A DNA stretch of 51,450 nt from an uncultured Mycoplasmatota bacterium (lineage in GTDB: Bacteria > Bacillota_I > Bacilli_A > RF39 > UBA660), in the NCBI GenBank assembly GCA_900546055.1, contig URBG01000006.1, positions 1-51,450 on the forward strand, in the 5' to 3' direction. Position numbers and translations under genes: made by a program. Numbering within the stretch: position 1 is the first letter of the stretch; every line of letters starts with the position of its first letter. This document shows, one piece after another, positions 8,576-16,086 of the stretch. The notes under the pieces are model-generated. The model searched no databases, was not told where the DNA came from, and saw only the letters and a program-made list of their open reading frames with translations.

Positions 8576-8830
8576 ATGGAATTTTTGAATTATATTATGG
8601 AAAGTAAATTGATTTTAATCCCAGCTTTATATATTATAGGCTATATTATTAAGAATACGGCTTTAATAAGTAATAGATTCATTCCAGTTATTTTATTATT
8701 CATTGGTGTTATTTTGTCTGTATTTATGGGCGGGGATACGGTTATCAATAATATTGTACAAGGTATTTTAGTAGCTGGGGCAACAGTCATGGCTAATCAA
8801 ATGGTTAAACAAAGCACAAGAAAAGAGTGA
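8576..8830 (+). CDS. Small phage-holin-like membrane protein (Phage_holin_5_2-like)
   Basis: 84 residues with three hydrophobic segments (about 10-27, 37-51, 58-74) and the pattern NNIVQGILVAGATVMANQMVKQ near the end, typical of a holin-like family common in Bacillota chromosomes and prophages. No endolysin or phage gene is adjacent, so a housekeeping or degenerate prophage origin is equally possible. ATG 8576 is chosen over GTG 8570 because the latter overlaps the ribosome binding site AAGGAGAG. Confidence 0.65.
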   Translation: MEFLNYIMESKLILIPALYIIGYIIKNTALISNRFIPVILLFIGVILSVFMGGDTVINNIVQGILVAGATVMANQMVKQSTRKE

Positions 8831-8840
8831 TACTCTTTTT
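8822..8840 (+). terminator. Intrinsic terminator
   Basis: AAAGAGT, loop GAT, ACTCTTT, T run. It overlaps the stop codon. Confidence 0.7.
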
Positions 8841-8882
8841 CTTTTTATTTGGGGATGTGTTATAATTAGCATAGGTGATATT

Positions 8883-10529
8883 ATGAAAAGAATTAGAGAT
8901 TATGGAATTATTATTGGTAACGGAAAAACTGGCAAGCTAAATAAAATTACAGATGTTCCAGGAGTTCGTGTTGGGCACTATACTATTTCAAATGAGAATA
9001 ATAATACGGGTATTACAGTTATTTTGCCATGTCAAGATAATATATATAAGGATAAAGTAGTTGCTGCTTCTCATGTTATGAATGGATATGGTAAAACTCA
9101 AGGCCTTATGCAAATAGACGAGCTTGGTTATATTGAAACACCAATTGCTTTAACTAATACTTTAAATGTTGGCAAGGTCCATGAAGGATTAGTTGACTAT
9201 ATGATTAATGAATGTTTAAAATCTGACATTGAAGTTAATTCGATTAATCCGGTTGTTGGTGAATGTAATGATTGGCCCCTCAATAATATTAAAGATAGGG
9301 TGTTAGATAATAATGCGGTGGCCGAGGCTATTGCTAGTGCTACTGTAAATTTTGATGAAGGAGATGTCGGCGCTGGAAAAGGAACAAGTTGTTTAGGATT
9401 AAAAGGCGGAATAGGGTCAGCTTCTAGATTAACTTTGATTGATGATAAGTTTTATACTATTGGTGTTTTAGTTCAAAGTAATTTTGGTGGGTCAAAAGAT
9501 TTAATAGTTGATGGAAAGCCGGTTGGGGATATTGTTAGTTCTAAGGTTATAGATAATGGTAACGGGAAAGGGTCAATTATGCTGGTTTTAGCAACAGATT
9601 TACCTGTGAGTGATAGGCAGCTAAAACGAATTATTAAACGGGTAGAAGTTGGGCTTGCTCGTATTGGTTCCTATATTGATCATGATAGTGGTGATGTTGT
9701 AATTGGATTTACTACAGCAAACAGAATTAATAAAGATATTGAAGGTAATTTTCGTTCGCAAAAAGTAGTAGTTGAAGAGAAATTAAACTATGTATTTAGG
9801 ATGGTGGCTGAGGCTGCTGAAGAAGCAATTTTAAATTCTTTGGCATTGTCTAAAACTTTAGTTGGTTATAATGGTAAAACTAAATTTAGTCTTACGGATG
9901 TATACTTGAAAGATTATATGAAAAACAAAAACTATAAGTCTTATATTTATGGAGTAAAGTCAATTAATCAATTTCCAGATTATCCTGTTGGATGTGAATC
10001 AGTGGCATTGCAAATTCTATTAAATTATTATGGGGTTGATGTTAGTACCGAGGATATAGTTAACGAGTTAAAAAAGGGTGATAGACCACATTATGAAGGT
10101 GAAACTTTATATGGTGGGAATCCTGAAGTGGAGTTCGTTGGTGATCCTAGAGATATTCATAGTTATGGGGTATATGAGAAACCAATGGCTGATGTAGCTA
10201 ATAAATTTAAGCCAGGAATAAAAAATATTACGGGAACAGATTTAATAAATTTATTTAAGCTTGTTGATGAAGGTTATCCAATTCAGGTTTGGTCATCAAT
10301 TAAACTTTTAAACCCATTTATTTCGCAAAAGTGGATTTATAAGACTACAGGAGAAACAATTGACTGGAAGGCTCAGCTACATTCGGTTGTATTGATGGGG
10401 TATTCAGATGATGTGGTTGTGGTTTCCGATCCTGATGTTGGAGCCATTCGAGAATTTGATAGAAGTAAATTTGAGGAAGTATATAATTACTTTGGAAAAA
10501 GAGCTTTGTATTATAATGAGAAAAAGTAA
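8883..10529 (+). CDS. P1-family (DmpA-like, S58) peptidase fused to a C39-like cysteine peptidase domain
   Basis: 548 residues in two parts. Residues 1-325 form a complete P1/S58 N-terminal-nucleophile aminopeptidase: ITDVPGVRVGHYT, GDVGAGKGTSCLGLKGGIG, FYTIGVLVQSNFGG and KGSIMLVLATDLP. By comparison with DmpA the self-cleavage site should be G230-S231, with Ser231 the nucleophile. Residues about 352-545 form a papain-like C39_2-type domain: DYPVGCESVALQILLNYYG (C371), LHSVVLMGY (H500) and DPDVG (D516/D518). No signal peptide, so the enzyme looks cytosolic. S58 enzymes normally stop near residue 330-370; the cysteine-peptidase extension is unusual. Own terminator; the mobile element begins 79 bases later. 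Confidence 0.85.
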   Translation: MKRIRDYGIIIGNGKTGKLNKITDVPGVRVGHYTISNENNNTGITVILPCQDNIYKDKVVAASHVMNGYGKTQGLMQIDELGYIETPIALTNTLNVGKVHEGLVDYMINECLKSDIEVNSINPVVGECNDWPLNNIKDRVLDNNAVAEAIASATVNFDEGDVGAGKGTSCLGLKGGIGSASRLTLIDDKFYTIGVLVQSNFGGSKDLIVDGKPVGDIVSSKVIDNGNGKGSIMLVLATDLPVSDRQLKRIIKRVEVGLARIGSYIDHDSGDVVIGFTTANRINKDIEGNFRSQKVVVEEKLNYVFRMVAEAAEEAILNSLALSKTLVGYNGKTKFSLTDVYLKDYMKNKNYKSYIYGVKSINQFPDYPVGCESVALQILLNYYGVDVSTEDIVNELKKGDRPHYEGETLYGGNPEVEFVGDPRDIHSYGVYEKPMADVANKFKPGIKNITGTDLINLFKLVDEGYPIQVWSSIKLLNPFISQKWIYKTTGETIDWKAQLHSVVLMGYSDDVVVVSDPDVGAIREFDRSKFEEVYNYFGKRALYYNEKK

Positions 10530-10558
10530 AAGAGTATCTATTTAGATGCTCTTTTGTT
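10529..10558 (+). terminator. Intrinsic terminator of the P1-C39 gene
   Basis: AAAGAGTATCT, loop ATTT, AGATGCTCTTT and a T run. Confidence 0.75.
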
Positions 10559-10607
10559 TTAATAATAAAAAACGAACTTTATTTAGAAAGCTCGAATATA
10601 ATCATTA

Positions 10608-10624
10608 TGGTGGAGAATAAGGGA
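10608..10624. repeat. Distal attachment site (17-bp repeat copy)
   Basis: Exact copy of the tRNA-Ala 3' end. The bases on both sides (A before, GAAAAT after) differ from those at the tRNA. Between it and the first gene are short inverted repeats, CCTTATAAA (10656-10664) and TTTATAAGG (10726-10734), possible integrase arm or origin sites. Confidence 0.88.
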
Positions 10625-10757
10625 GAAAATAAAGAAGATTAATAACTTTATATGTCCTTATAAAATAAGCCAAAAATCCCGTTAGCATTTAGTTAAGGAG
10701 CTTAAATTATTCTCTTGTTGTGGAATTTATAAGGTCACAATAAGGAGGAAATTTAGA

Positions 10758-11423
10758 ATGTCAGTATTTAGAATTAATAAAACCGATAATTATACTGTTA
10801 TGTCTAATTATCATTTAAGAGATAAGAAATTATCTTATAAAGCCAAAGGATTATTATCATTTATGTTAAGTCTGCCCGATGATTGGGATTATTCAATTAA
10901 TGGTTTAGTTAGCATTAGTAAAGAAAGTAATAAGGCAATTAGAAATGTTTTAAAGGAATTGCAAGATAATAATTATTTATCTATTAATAAAATAAAAAAC
11001 GAGAAGGGTTTATTTGAATATGAGTATTTAATTTATGAAAAACCAGATACCCCTTTTGTAGATGTGGATAATCTACATGTGGAAAAGGACATACAAATAA
11101 ATACTAATAAACTAAACACTAATAACAAAGATAAATATGATAAACAAGGCAGTTTATTTATAAAGGAACTTATTAATAGGGGATTTATAAATGAAGAAGA
11201 TTTAGAAATACCTAGATATAAGGCTTTATTTGATGAATTATTGCAGGAGTATAGTTATTATGATTTAATTAAAGTTTGTGGCTATATAGCTGATAAATGG
11301 CAAAATAATAATGGATTAGACGAAAACGGTTTATCTATTTATAATAAATATAGTTATTTTAAGACTGCTCTGATTAATAATTTAGAAAAGATAAACAATG
11401 ATATTGACTTTGGTTATGATTAA
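10758..11423 (+). CDS. Winged-helix replication-initiator/DnaD-like protein of the element
   Basis: 221 residues. The N-terminal 90 residues fit the helix-turn-helix domain found in initiator-like proteins of Bacillota elements: KLSYKAKGLLSFMLSLPDDW, then NGLVSISKESNKAIRNVLKELQDNNYL. After an Asn/Lys-rich linker (about 95-130) the C-terminal part has YSYYDLIKVCGYIADKW and NKYSYFKTALINNL, resembling DnaD-like tails. The likely role is to start or support replication of the excised element. Strong ribosome binding site AAGGAGG. First gene of the element, own terminator. Confidence 0.7.
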   Translation: MSVFRINKTDNYTVMSNYHLRDKKLSYKAKGLLSFMLSLPDDWDYSINGLVSISKESNKAIRNVLKELQDNNYLSINKIKNEKGLFEYEYLIYEKPDTPFVDVDNLHVEKDIQINTNKLNTNNKDKYDKQGSLFIKELINRGFINEEDLEIPRYKALFDELLQEYSYYDLIKVCGYIADKWQNNNGLDENGLSIYNKYSYFKTALINNLEKINNDIDFGYD

Positions 11424-11432
11424 TTATATTAA

Positions 11433-11468
11433 AAGGATAGCTGATTAATTGGCTATCCTTGTTTTTTT
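11433..11468 (+). terminator. Intrinsic terminator of the initiator-like gene
   Basis: AAGGATAGC (11433-11441), 10-base loop, GCTATCCTT (11452-11460), then GTTTTTTT. Confidence 0.8.
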
Positions 11469-11522
11469 GTTTATTTAATCATTAAAATATGTTATTACAA
11501 ATGTAGGACATATGCATTTTGT

Positions 11523-11595
11523 GTCTGACATTTTTATTTTCGGCTTTCTTTTTATTTTAGCGGGCTTTTCGACACTGTCGAAATATTTGTCAGAC
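11523..11595. repeat. Nested inverted repeats, candidate origin or operator
   Basis: Outer pair GTCTGACA (11523-11530) and TGTCAGAC (11588-11595) are perfect 8-bp inverted repeats. They enclose a perfect 17-base palindrome TTTCGACACTGTCGAAA (11567-11583). The block is non-coding and sits between the initiator-like gene and the cargo gene. It lacks a terminator T run, so a protein-binding or nicking/origin role is more likely. Confidence 0.6.
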
Positions 11596-11708
11596 CGCTC
11601 TTATCCTGTTACAGAATGTTTTAAGAAAATAAAATGCTGTAATTGAAAATAATGTCAAAATGTGGTAAGATATTTTTTAAATGTCGTATTAGTATAGGAG
11701 AGTTAACT

Positions 11709-12953
11709 ATGAAGAAAATTGACATAACAAATTGTATAAATGAAATTTTGTCTAATAAACCACTTTGTTTTCGTGATGTATTTGGGAAAGAATATAAAAT
11801 TTTTAGCTATGAGGAATATATACTAAAATTCGGTTTATCACAAAAATCATTTGAAAAAAGTATTTTAGAATTTTCTCAAGAATCTGGCAAATATATTGAT
11901 CGCATTAATAATTTTATTGAAGAAACTTTAAAAGATGTGACTGATATTAATTTGAAAAATCATCTTGAAAGAAATCTTTTTAGTTCAATAGATAGTAATA
12001 CTAATTATCGGAGCGTATTAAGTGTTAATACAATATTTTTGGATAGTTTTTCTTCTAATTTAGAAGAAAGTGAGCAAACTATAAAGCAAGTTTATGTTGA
12101 GGAAGGATATGATGGTCTTAAAGCCTATATTGAAATAATTAAAAGCCCTAGTCTTATTTCTTCATACCTATCTGGTAATAATAGAACAAATCAAACAGTT
12201 GCAATGAAATATATTCTATATCGCACTAATCACCATAGTCCCACATCGTATAAAAGAAATTTATCAGCAAAAACATTATACCAGGAAATTAACAATAACA
12301 TACAAAACACATTAGATAAAATTGTAAAAGAAAAATCTGATTACATAGATTATATGAGTAATCAAAAAAACGAATGGGACGAATGGCTTGCTAGTATAAA
12401 TGAAACATATGAAAAACATTATATTAATACTACTGAAAAATTTGAAAATTTAAAAAAGACTTATGAAGAAAAGCTTAAAGTTTCTGGCCCAGCTGATTAT
12501 ATGAAAGATAAGGCAATGGAATATAAAAGGAAATCGTTTATATGGTGTGTGTTGATAATAATATTAACTTCTATTTTGCTAGCCGTAATGTGCTTAATAT
12601 TATCTCCATCAATGACTATAGCTGATAGGGTTATAAATATAAATCTTTTCACTTCAAATATACCTATTCCTATTACAATAGTAATTATAACAATTATTTC
12701 AATAATTTTATATGTGTTAAGAGTATTTATAAAAATGGCAACTTCTGCAAAACATTTAAGCGAGGAATATCAACAAAAGCATATATTAACATATTTTTAT
12801 CTTTCTCTAATAAAGGAAGGTGCTTTGTCTAAAGAAATTGGAAATCAAATTTTAGTTACATTATTCAATAAGTCGGATACAGGACTGATTAAGAATGATA
12901 ATAATTCGAGTGATTTTCTAGAAAGCCTTATTATGACTATGAAAAATAAATAG
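11709..12953 (+). CDS. Unknown membrane protein carried by the element (DUF6161-like pattern)
   Basis: 414 residues. A long soluble N-terminal region (1-275) ends in a charged, coiled-coil-like stretch (about 190-262), followed by two membrane helices (about 276-299 and 318-342) and a C-terminal tail with TSAKHLSEEYQQKHILTYFYLSLIKEG and LVTLFNKSDTGLIK. The tail spacing recalls DUF6161 proteins, which have no known function; I cannot confirm this here. Start: ATG 11709 has TAGGAGAG upstream; an in-frame ATG at 11643 would add 22 residues that precede that site. Its place in the element between replication and integration genes is a typical cargo slot, so a host-fitness or anti-phage role is possible but unproven. 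Confidence 0.65.
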   Translation: MKKIDITNCINEILSNKPLCFRDVFGKEYKIFSYEEYILKFGLSQKSFEKSILEFSQESGKYIDRINNFIEETLKDVTDINLKNHLERNLFSSIDSNTNYRSVLSVNTIFLDSFSSNLEESEQTIKQVYVEEGYDGLKAYIEIIKSPSLISSYLSGNNRTNQTVAMKYILYRTNHHSPTSYKRNLSAKTLYQEINNNIQNTLDKIVKEKSDYIDYMSNQKNEWDEWLASINETYEKHYINTTEKFENLKKTYEEKLKVSGPADYMKDKAMEYKRKSFIWCVLIIILTSILLAVMCLILSPSMTIADRVININLFTSNIPIPITIVIITIISIILYVLRVFIKMATSAKHLSEEYQQKHILTYFYLSLIKEGALSKEIGNQILVTLFNKSDTGLIKNDNNSSDFLESLIMTMKNK

Positions 12954-12962
12954 TACTACATT

Positions 12963-13319
12963 TTAACATATTTTATCATTAATATTAGCAAATGCTATAT
13001 TAGAACTTAAAACTAAGGGTTTACAAGATACTATATTAATGTTATATTTATTTTGTAATACTACTTTTGAATTTTCAATTATATTGTTCCATTCATCATT
13101 AGTATATTTTATCTCGCCTAAACTACTATTGGCTAGGCTGTAGTAATCAGTATTATCACCACGATAATATTTAAACCATAACATTATAAAATGGGCTATA
13201 TCTTCGGATAGCCTTTTTTGTTTATATTTTTTCTCATGCTCAAAGAAAATATCTAGCTTCTTCTCTCTGACCCCTTCAATGTCTTTATCGTTTTCAGGAC
13301 ATATTTTATTTGTGTACAT
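12963..13319 (-). CDS. Small unknown protein of the element
   Basis: 118 residues, polar, no membrane segment and no motif I recognise. The start ATG at 13319 is supported by GAGGTGAC four bases upstream; an upstream GTG at 13334 would overlap that site. It is divergent from the Cro/CI regulator across a 152-bp region with a 13-bp inverted repeat, and converges with the cargo gene (9 bases between stops). This placement suggests control by the regulator. Possible partner of the regulator or an antirepressor; function unknown. Confidence 0.6.
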   Translation of the reverse strand: MYTNKICPENDKDIEGVREKKLDIFFEHEKKYKQKRLSEDIAHFIMLWFKYYRGDNTDYYSLANSSLGEIKYTNDEWNNIIENSKVVLQNKYNINIVSCKPLVLSSNIAFANINDKIC

Positions 13320-13393
13320 AATGTCACCTCGCACGCATACGCAGAGTATGCTATTAATTACGATTATATAGTGATTGTTTCATCTTGTCAAGG

Positions 13394-13424
13394 CCTTATT
13401 CCATACAATAAGTATGGAATAAGG
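13394..13424. promoter_or_regulatory. Perfect 13-bp inverted repeat, candidate operator of the element's regulator
   Basis: CCTTATTCCATAC (13394-13406), AATAA, GTATGGAATAAGG (13412-13424), centred in the divergent region upstream of the Cro/CI-type regulator. No T run follows, so it is not a terminator. Autoregulation by the downstream regulator is inferred. Confidence 0.7.
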
Positions 13425-13471
13425 TAAAACTATGCCATTCGTATTGTATGCTTTATTAGAGGTGTTAAAAT

Positions 13472-13684
13472 ATGAAAATAGTGGCTAATGATTATGAAGA
13501 AAAAGAAGTAATGAAGATATTAAGAGAATGGTCAGAGAAAAAGCAAGAGGATTTCGGTAAGGAAATTGGTGTAAGTGGTATGACTATTCAAGGTTATGAA
13601 CGAGGTATTAGGCGATATACTTTTGAAACTTTAATGAAAATTGCTAAAAAATATGGTTATAAAGTAACTATCGAAAAGAAATAA
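13472..13684 (+). CDS. Cro/CI-type helix-turn-helix regulator
   Basis: 70 residues, essentially one XRE DNA-binding domain: ILREWSEKKQEDFGKEIGVSGMTIQGYERG is the helix 1-4 core, followed by FETLMKIAKKYGYKV. No oligomerisation or autoprotease domain, so it is more Cro-like than a LexA-type repressor. Divergent from the small reverse gene, with a palindrome in between, and followed by 11-bp repeats, a terminator and the excisionase/integrase genes. Confidence 0.85.
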   Translation: MKIVANDYEEKEVMKILREWSEKKQEDFGKEIGVSGMTIQGYERGIRRYTFETLMKIAKKYGYKVTIEKK

Positions 13685-13693
13685 TATAAAAAA

Positions 13694-13737
13694 GATTATA
13701 AAAAGACTATAAAAGGATTATAGAAAGACTATAAATT
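13694..13737 (+). repeat. Four 11-bp tandem repeats (iteron-like)
   Basis: Units GATTATAAAAA, GACTATAAAAG, GATTATAGAAA and GACTATAAATT follow each other exactly, consensus GAYTATARAAR. The 11-bp period is near one DNA turn, so all units face the same side. Located between the regulator gene and the excisionase/integrase genes. They may bind excisionase, integrase arms or an initiator. Confidence 0.7.
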
Positions 13738-13776
13738 AGATTGACGATTTAATTTTTCAGGGTTAAAATGTGTATA

Positions 13777-13817
13777 ATAGCTAATCATTTTAGTAAAAGG
13801 TGATGGCTATTTTTTTG
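13777..13817 (+). terminator. Terminator or attenuator before the excisionase/integrase genes
   Basis: ATAGC-TA-ATCA pairs with TGAT-G-GCTAT across a 13-base loop, followed by T7. A short hairpin TTCCC/GGGAA (13818-13833) comes next. It would stop readthrough from the regulator gene. Confidence 0.5.
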
Positions 13818-13864
13818 TTCCCGAGTTAGGGAATTTCAGACATTTTAGAAAGGAGGATATTAAA

Positions 13865-13918
13865 ATGTCAAATAACATGATAAAATGTAACATGAAAGGA
13901 GGTAAAAATGTCCTATAG
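13865..13918 (+). CDS. 17-codon leader peptide overlapping the excisionase-like gene
   Basis: Reading frame MSNNMIKCNMKGGKNVL ending in TAG at 13916-13918, with a strong AAAGGAGG upstream. It contains in its own codons (ATG AAA GGA GGT) the ribosome binding site of the next gene, whose ATG at 13908 lies inside it. This arrangement favours translational coupling. Whether the peptide is made is unknown. Confidence 0.45.
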   Translation: MSNNMIKCNMKGGKNVL

Positions 13919-14201
13919 GGAAATATTTAAAGTTATTTCAAAAGCATGGTCAAGTGTTGAAGATATTATGGCTATTGCAGGTTGTGGTAGAACGGGAGCT
14001 ACAACGATTAGAGAAACAGTAATTAAAAATATAAGGGAAGAAAATAAAGAAATTCCTTATTGCAGAAAAAAAGTTGTACCAACAAAAAGAGTTATTGAAT
14101 TACTTGATTTAGATGTGGATTATATTAAGGATATGGCATTAAAAGAACAAGAATTAGAAAATGCCAAGAGCAACGTTGATTATGCCTGTATATCAAGATA
14201 A
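13908..14201 (+). CDS. Excisionase-like small DNA-binding protein
   Basis: 97 residues. SVEDIMAIAGCGRTGATTIRETVIKNIREEN looks like a helix-turn-helix reading head and KKVVPTKRVIELLDLDVDYIK matches the C-terminal part of small proteins that sit directly before tyrosine integrases in Bacillota elements. Its 3' end overlaps the integrase frame by 41 bases, consistent with joint expression. Strong AAAGGAGG six bases upstream. Role in excision is inferred from context. Confidence 0.7.
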   Translation: MSYREIFKVISKAWSSVEDIMAIAGCGRTGATTIRETVIKNIREENKEIPYCRKKVVPTKRVIELLDLDVDYIKDMALKEQELENAKSNVDYACISR

Positions 14202-15261
14202 AAATTCAAAACATTGGTACTACCGAGTATATGCAAATGATAGTTTAGGTAATAGAAAGCAATATCAAAATGGTGGTTTTAGAACTAAAAAGGACGCTCT
14301 TGAAGCTGAACGGAATTTTATAGTTGCTAATAAAGACGGTTATTGTGATATTACATTTGAACAGTTATGGTTGATTTATAAGGAATATATAGAAACAAAA
14401 TTAAAATATAATTCGATTAGAAGTATTAAAAATCGTATTGAAATACACGCGTTACCTTATTTCAAAGATTATAGATTGGAAAAAATAACGGTTTCTGTAT
14501 ATGTAAAATGGCAAAAACAAATAGATGAAAAGGGTTATTGTTATAAATATAAAAGTGCAATTCACGGAGCTGTAAGAGCAATGCTAAATTACGCAGTTAG
14601 ATTTTGCGGACTTAAAGTTAACATTGCTAGTCAGGTTGGAAACTTTTCTAAACGTGATGAAATACCAAAAGAATATAATATTTGGTCTTATGAAGAATTT
14701 AAACAATTTATTAGTGTTATTGATAATGATATGTATAAATTATTCTTCGAGGTTTTATATTTTACTGGTATAAGACAAGGTGAGGGTCTAGCGCTTACTT
14801 GGAAAGATTTACAAGATAATTATTTACTTATAAATAAAACCTTAACAAGAAAGAAGGTTGATGGAAGAAATATGATTAATAGTCCGAAAACTGCAAAGTC
14901 ATATCGCAAGGTTAAATTAGATAAGCGTCTATTATCAAAACTACATGAATATAAAGAAACGTGCCATAAATTTGTTGAATTTAATGATAGTTGGTACATA
15001 TTTGGGTGTTTGAGCCCACTTGCGACAACGACAGTAGCAAGAAAAAAAGATTACTATTGTAATCTAGCTGGTGTTAAGCAAATAAAAATACACGACTTTA
15101 GACATAGCCATGTATCTTTATTACTATCAAAGGGTGTTCCTATCACAGTCATCGCCAAACGACTAGGACACTCTGATATTGAAATGACACTTAATACATA
15201 TTCACATATGTTACCCGGTGACGAGGACAAAGCAATTGATGTCCTTGAAACCTTAATTTAA
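14161..15261 (+). CDS. int: Tyrosine recombinase (phage-type integrase)
   Basis: 366 residues. Order: AP2-like arm-binding N-terminus (YYRVYANDSLGNRKQYQNGGF), core-binding SAM-like domain (about 64-160), catalytic domain. Catalytic residues visible: R205 in TGIRQGEGLAL, a beta-hairpin Lys in SPKTAKSYRK, H311 and R314 in HDFRHSH, H337 in RLGHSD and nucleophile Y347 in NTYSHM. All are intact, so the enzyme should be active. It ends 96 bases from the attachment site in tRNA-Ala. The start is uncertain: ATG 14161 or ATG 14182 (product starting MPVYQDK); neither has a strong ribosome binding site, as expected for a coupled gene. Confidence 0.93.
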   Translation: MPRATLIMPVYQDKNSKHWYYRVYANDSLGNRKQYQNGGFRTKKDALEAERNFIVANKDGYCDITFEQLWLIYKEYIETKLKYNSIRSIKNRIEIHALPYFKDYRLEKITVSVYVKWQKQIDEKGYCYKYKSAIHGAVRAMLNYAVRFCGLKVNIASQVGNFSKRDEIPKEYNIWSYEEFKQFISVIDNDMYKLFFEVLYFTGIRQGEGLALTWKDLQDNYLLINKTLTRKKVDGRNMINSPKTAKSYRKVKLDKRLLSKLHEYKETCHKFVEFNDSWYIFGCLSPLATTTVARKKDYYCNLAGVKQIKIHDFRHSHVSLLLSKGVPITVIAKRLGHSDIEMTLNTYSHMLPGDEDKAIDVLETLI

Positions 15262-15320
15262 AAATAAATTACCTTATAATCACACAAGGGATTTTTAAGG
15301 GCTAATTAAGTGCATTTATA

Positions 15321-15349
15321 ATTAAAGCCTTGTAAAACAAGGCTTAATT
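15321..15349. terminator. Bidirectional hairpin between integrase and tRNA-Ala
   Basis: ATTAAAGCCTTG and CAAGGCTTAAT flank a short loop, at the right end of the element. Confidence 0.6.
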
Positions 15350-15357
15350 AACTAATT

Positions 15358-15374
15358 TGGTGGAGAATAAGGGA
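15358..15374. repeat. Proximal attachment site within tRNA-Ala
   Basis: 17-bp repeat copy covering CCA, discriminator, acceptor 3' strand and part of the T stem. Confidence 0.88.
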
Positions 15375-15434
15375 TTCGAACCCTTGACCCCCTGCGTGCA
15401 AAGCAGGTACTCTAGCCAGCTGAGCTAATTCCCC
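15358..15434 (-). tRNA. tRNA-Ala (TGC), integration target
   Basis: On the reverse strand: acceptor GGGGAAT with ATTCTCC, anticodon TGC in CCTGCTTTGCACGCAGG, discriminator A, encoded CCA. The last 17 bases (15358-15374) are repeated at 10608. The gene stays intact after integration because the element carries the replacement 3' end. Confidence 0.94.
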
Positions 15435-15631
15435 AAAAATTGAGATTGCTTATAAATTATAACATGTTATTTAGAAAAAATCAATATATTTTTCAAAAAA
15501 AGTTATATTACTATATTATACCGTGTTAAAAAAAATATATTACTGAATTTGCCATTTTATAGGTTACCATACTTTTGATAAATTATTCTTCGACATAAAT
15601 TATATTGTAGATGCAGATTAGGAGGAATACA

Positions 15632-16021
15632 TTGACAACAATCCAAGTAATTTTATCAATAGGTGGCGGCTTTTTAGGTCAGTTTTTTGGTGGTTTTGAT
15701 ATGTTGATGATAACACTTGTATCTTTTGTAATAATGGACTATTTAACAGGTGTAATGCAGGCAATAGTGCATCATAAATTATGCAGTAAGGTTGGCTTTA
15801 AGGGAATATTTAAAAAGATATTGATTTTTTTTATAGTAGGAATTGCGGTAAGTTTGGATGGGACGTTTGGAACAACTAATTTAAGATATATTGCAATAGT
15901 GTTTTATATAGTAAATGAAGGAATTTCAATAATTGAAAATGCAATTGATTTGGGCTTACCAATTCCCGACAAAATAAAAGCTGTTTTGGACAAATTAAAT
16001 GAAGAAAATGACGGAAAGTAG
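15632..16021 (+). CDS. Phage-holin family membrane protein (toxin-secretion/TcdE-like)
   Basis: 129 residues with three to four membrane segments. Signature LVSFVIMDYLTGVMQAIVHHKLCSKVGFKGIFKKI is the core of the holin_4_1 (TcdE/Cph1-like) family, followed by YIVNEGISIIENAIDLGLPIPD. I start at TTG 15632 because GGAGG (15621-15625) lies six bases upstream; an in-frame ATG at 15611 precedes that site. No lysin gene nearby. In Bacillota such genes are often chromosomal remnants or act in protein release. Confidence 0.8.
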   Translation: MTTIQVILSIGGGFLGQFFGGFDMLMITLVSFVIMDYLTGVMQAIVHHKLCSKVGFKGIFKKILIFFIVGIAVSLDGTFGTTNLRYIAIVFYIVNEGISIIENAIDLGLPIPDKIKAVLDKLNEENDGK

Positions 16022-16038
16022 ATAACTACTTTCTTTTT
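16014..16038 (+). terminator. Intrinsic terminator of the holin-like gene
   Basis: GAAAGTAG, loop ATAA, CTACTTTC, T run, overlapping the stop codon. Confidence 0.75.
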
Positions 16039-16086
16039 AGTATCAATATATATATACTTTGTGCTATAATTTAAATAGGTGGTTTG

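Larger units (their letters stand above)
10608..15374 (+). mobile_element. Small integrative element in the 3' end of tRNA-Ala (TGC)
   Basis: A 17-bp direct repeat, TGGTGGAGAATAAGGGA, lies at 10608-10624 and 15358-15374. The right copy is the CCA end, acceptor strand and part of the T stem of the intact tRNA-Ala; the left copy stands alone. Between them (4750 bp including one repeat) are an initiator-like protein, an unknown membrane protein, a small reverse-strand gene, a Cro/CI regulator, an excisionase-like gene and a tyrosine integrase beside the tRNA. This is the usual layout for tRNA-targeting integrases. No relaxase, capsid, terminase or conjugation genes are present, so it is a cryptic or helper-dependent element. 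Confidence 0.9.

Noticed and set aside
8576..8830. Prophage called from the two holin-like genes (8576-8830 and 15632-16021)
   Set aside because: No lysin, portal, capsid, terminase or tail assembly genes are nearby, and they lie on opposite sides of the tRNA-Ala element.
13741..13778. TTGACG ... TATAAT as a promoter for xis/int
   Set aside because: The spacer is 26 bases, too long, and the -10 overlaps the stem of a terminator hairpin. Only the hairpin is reported.
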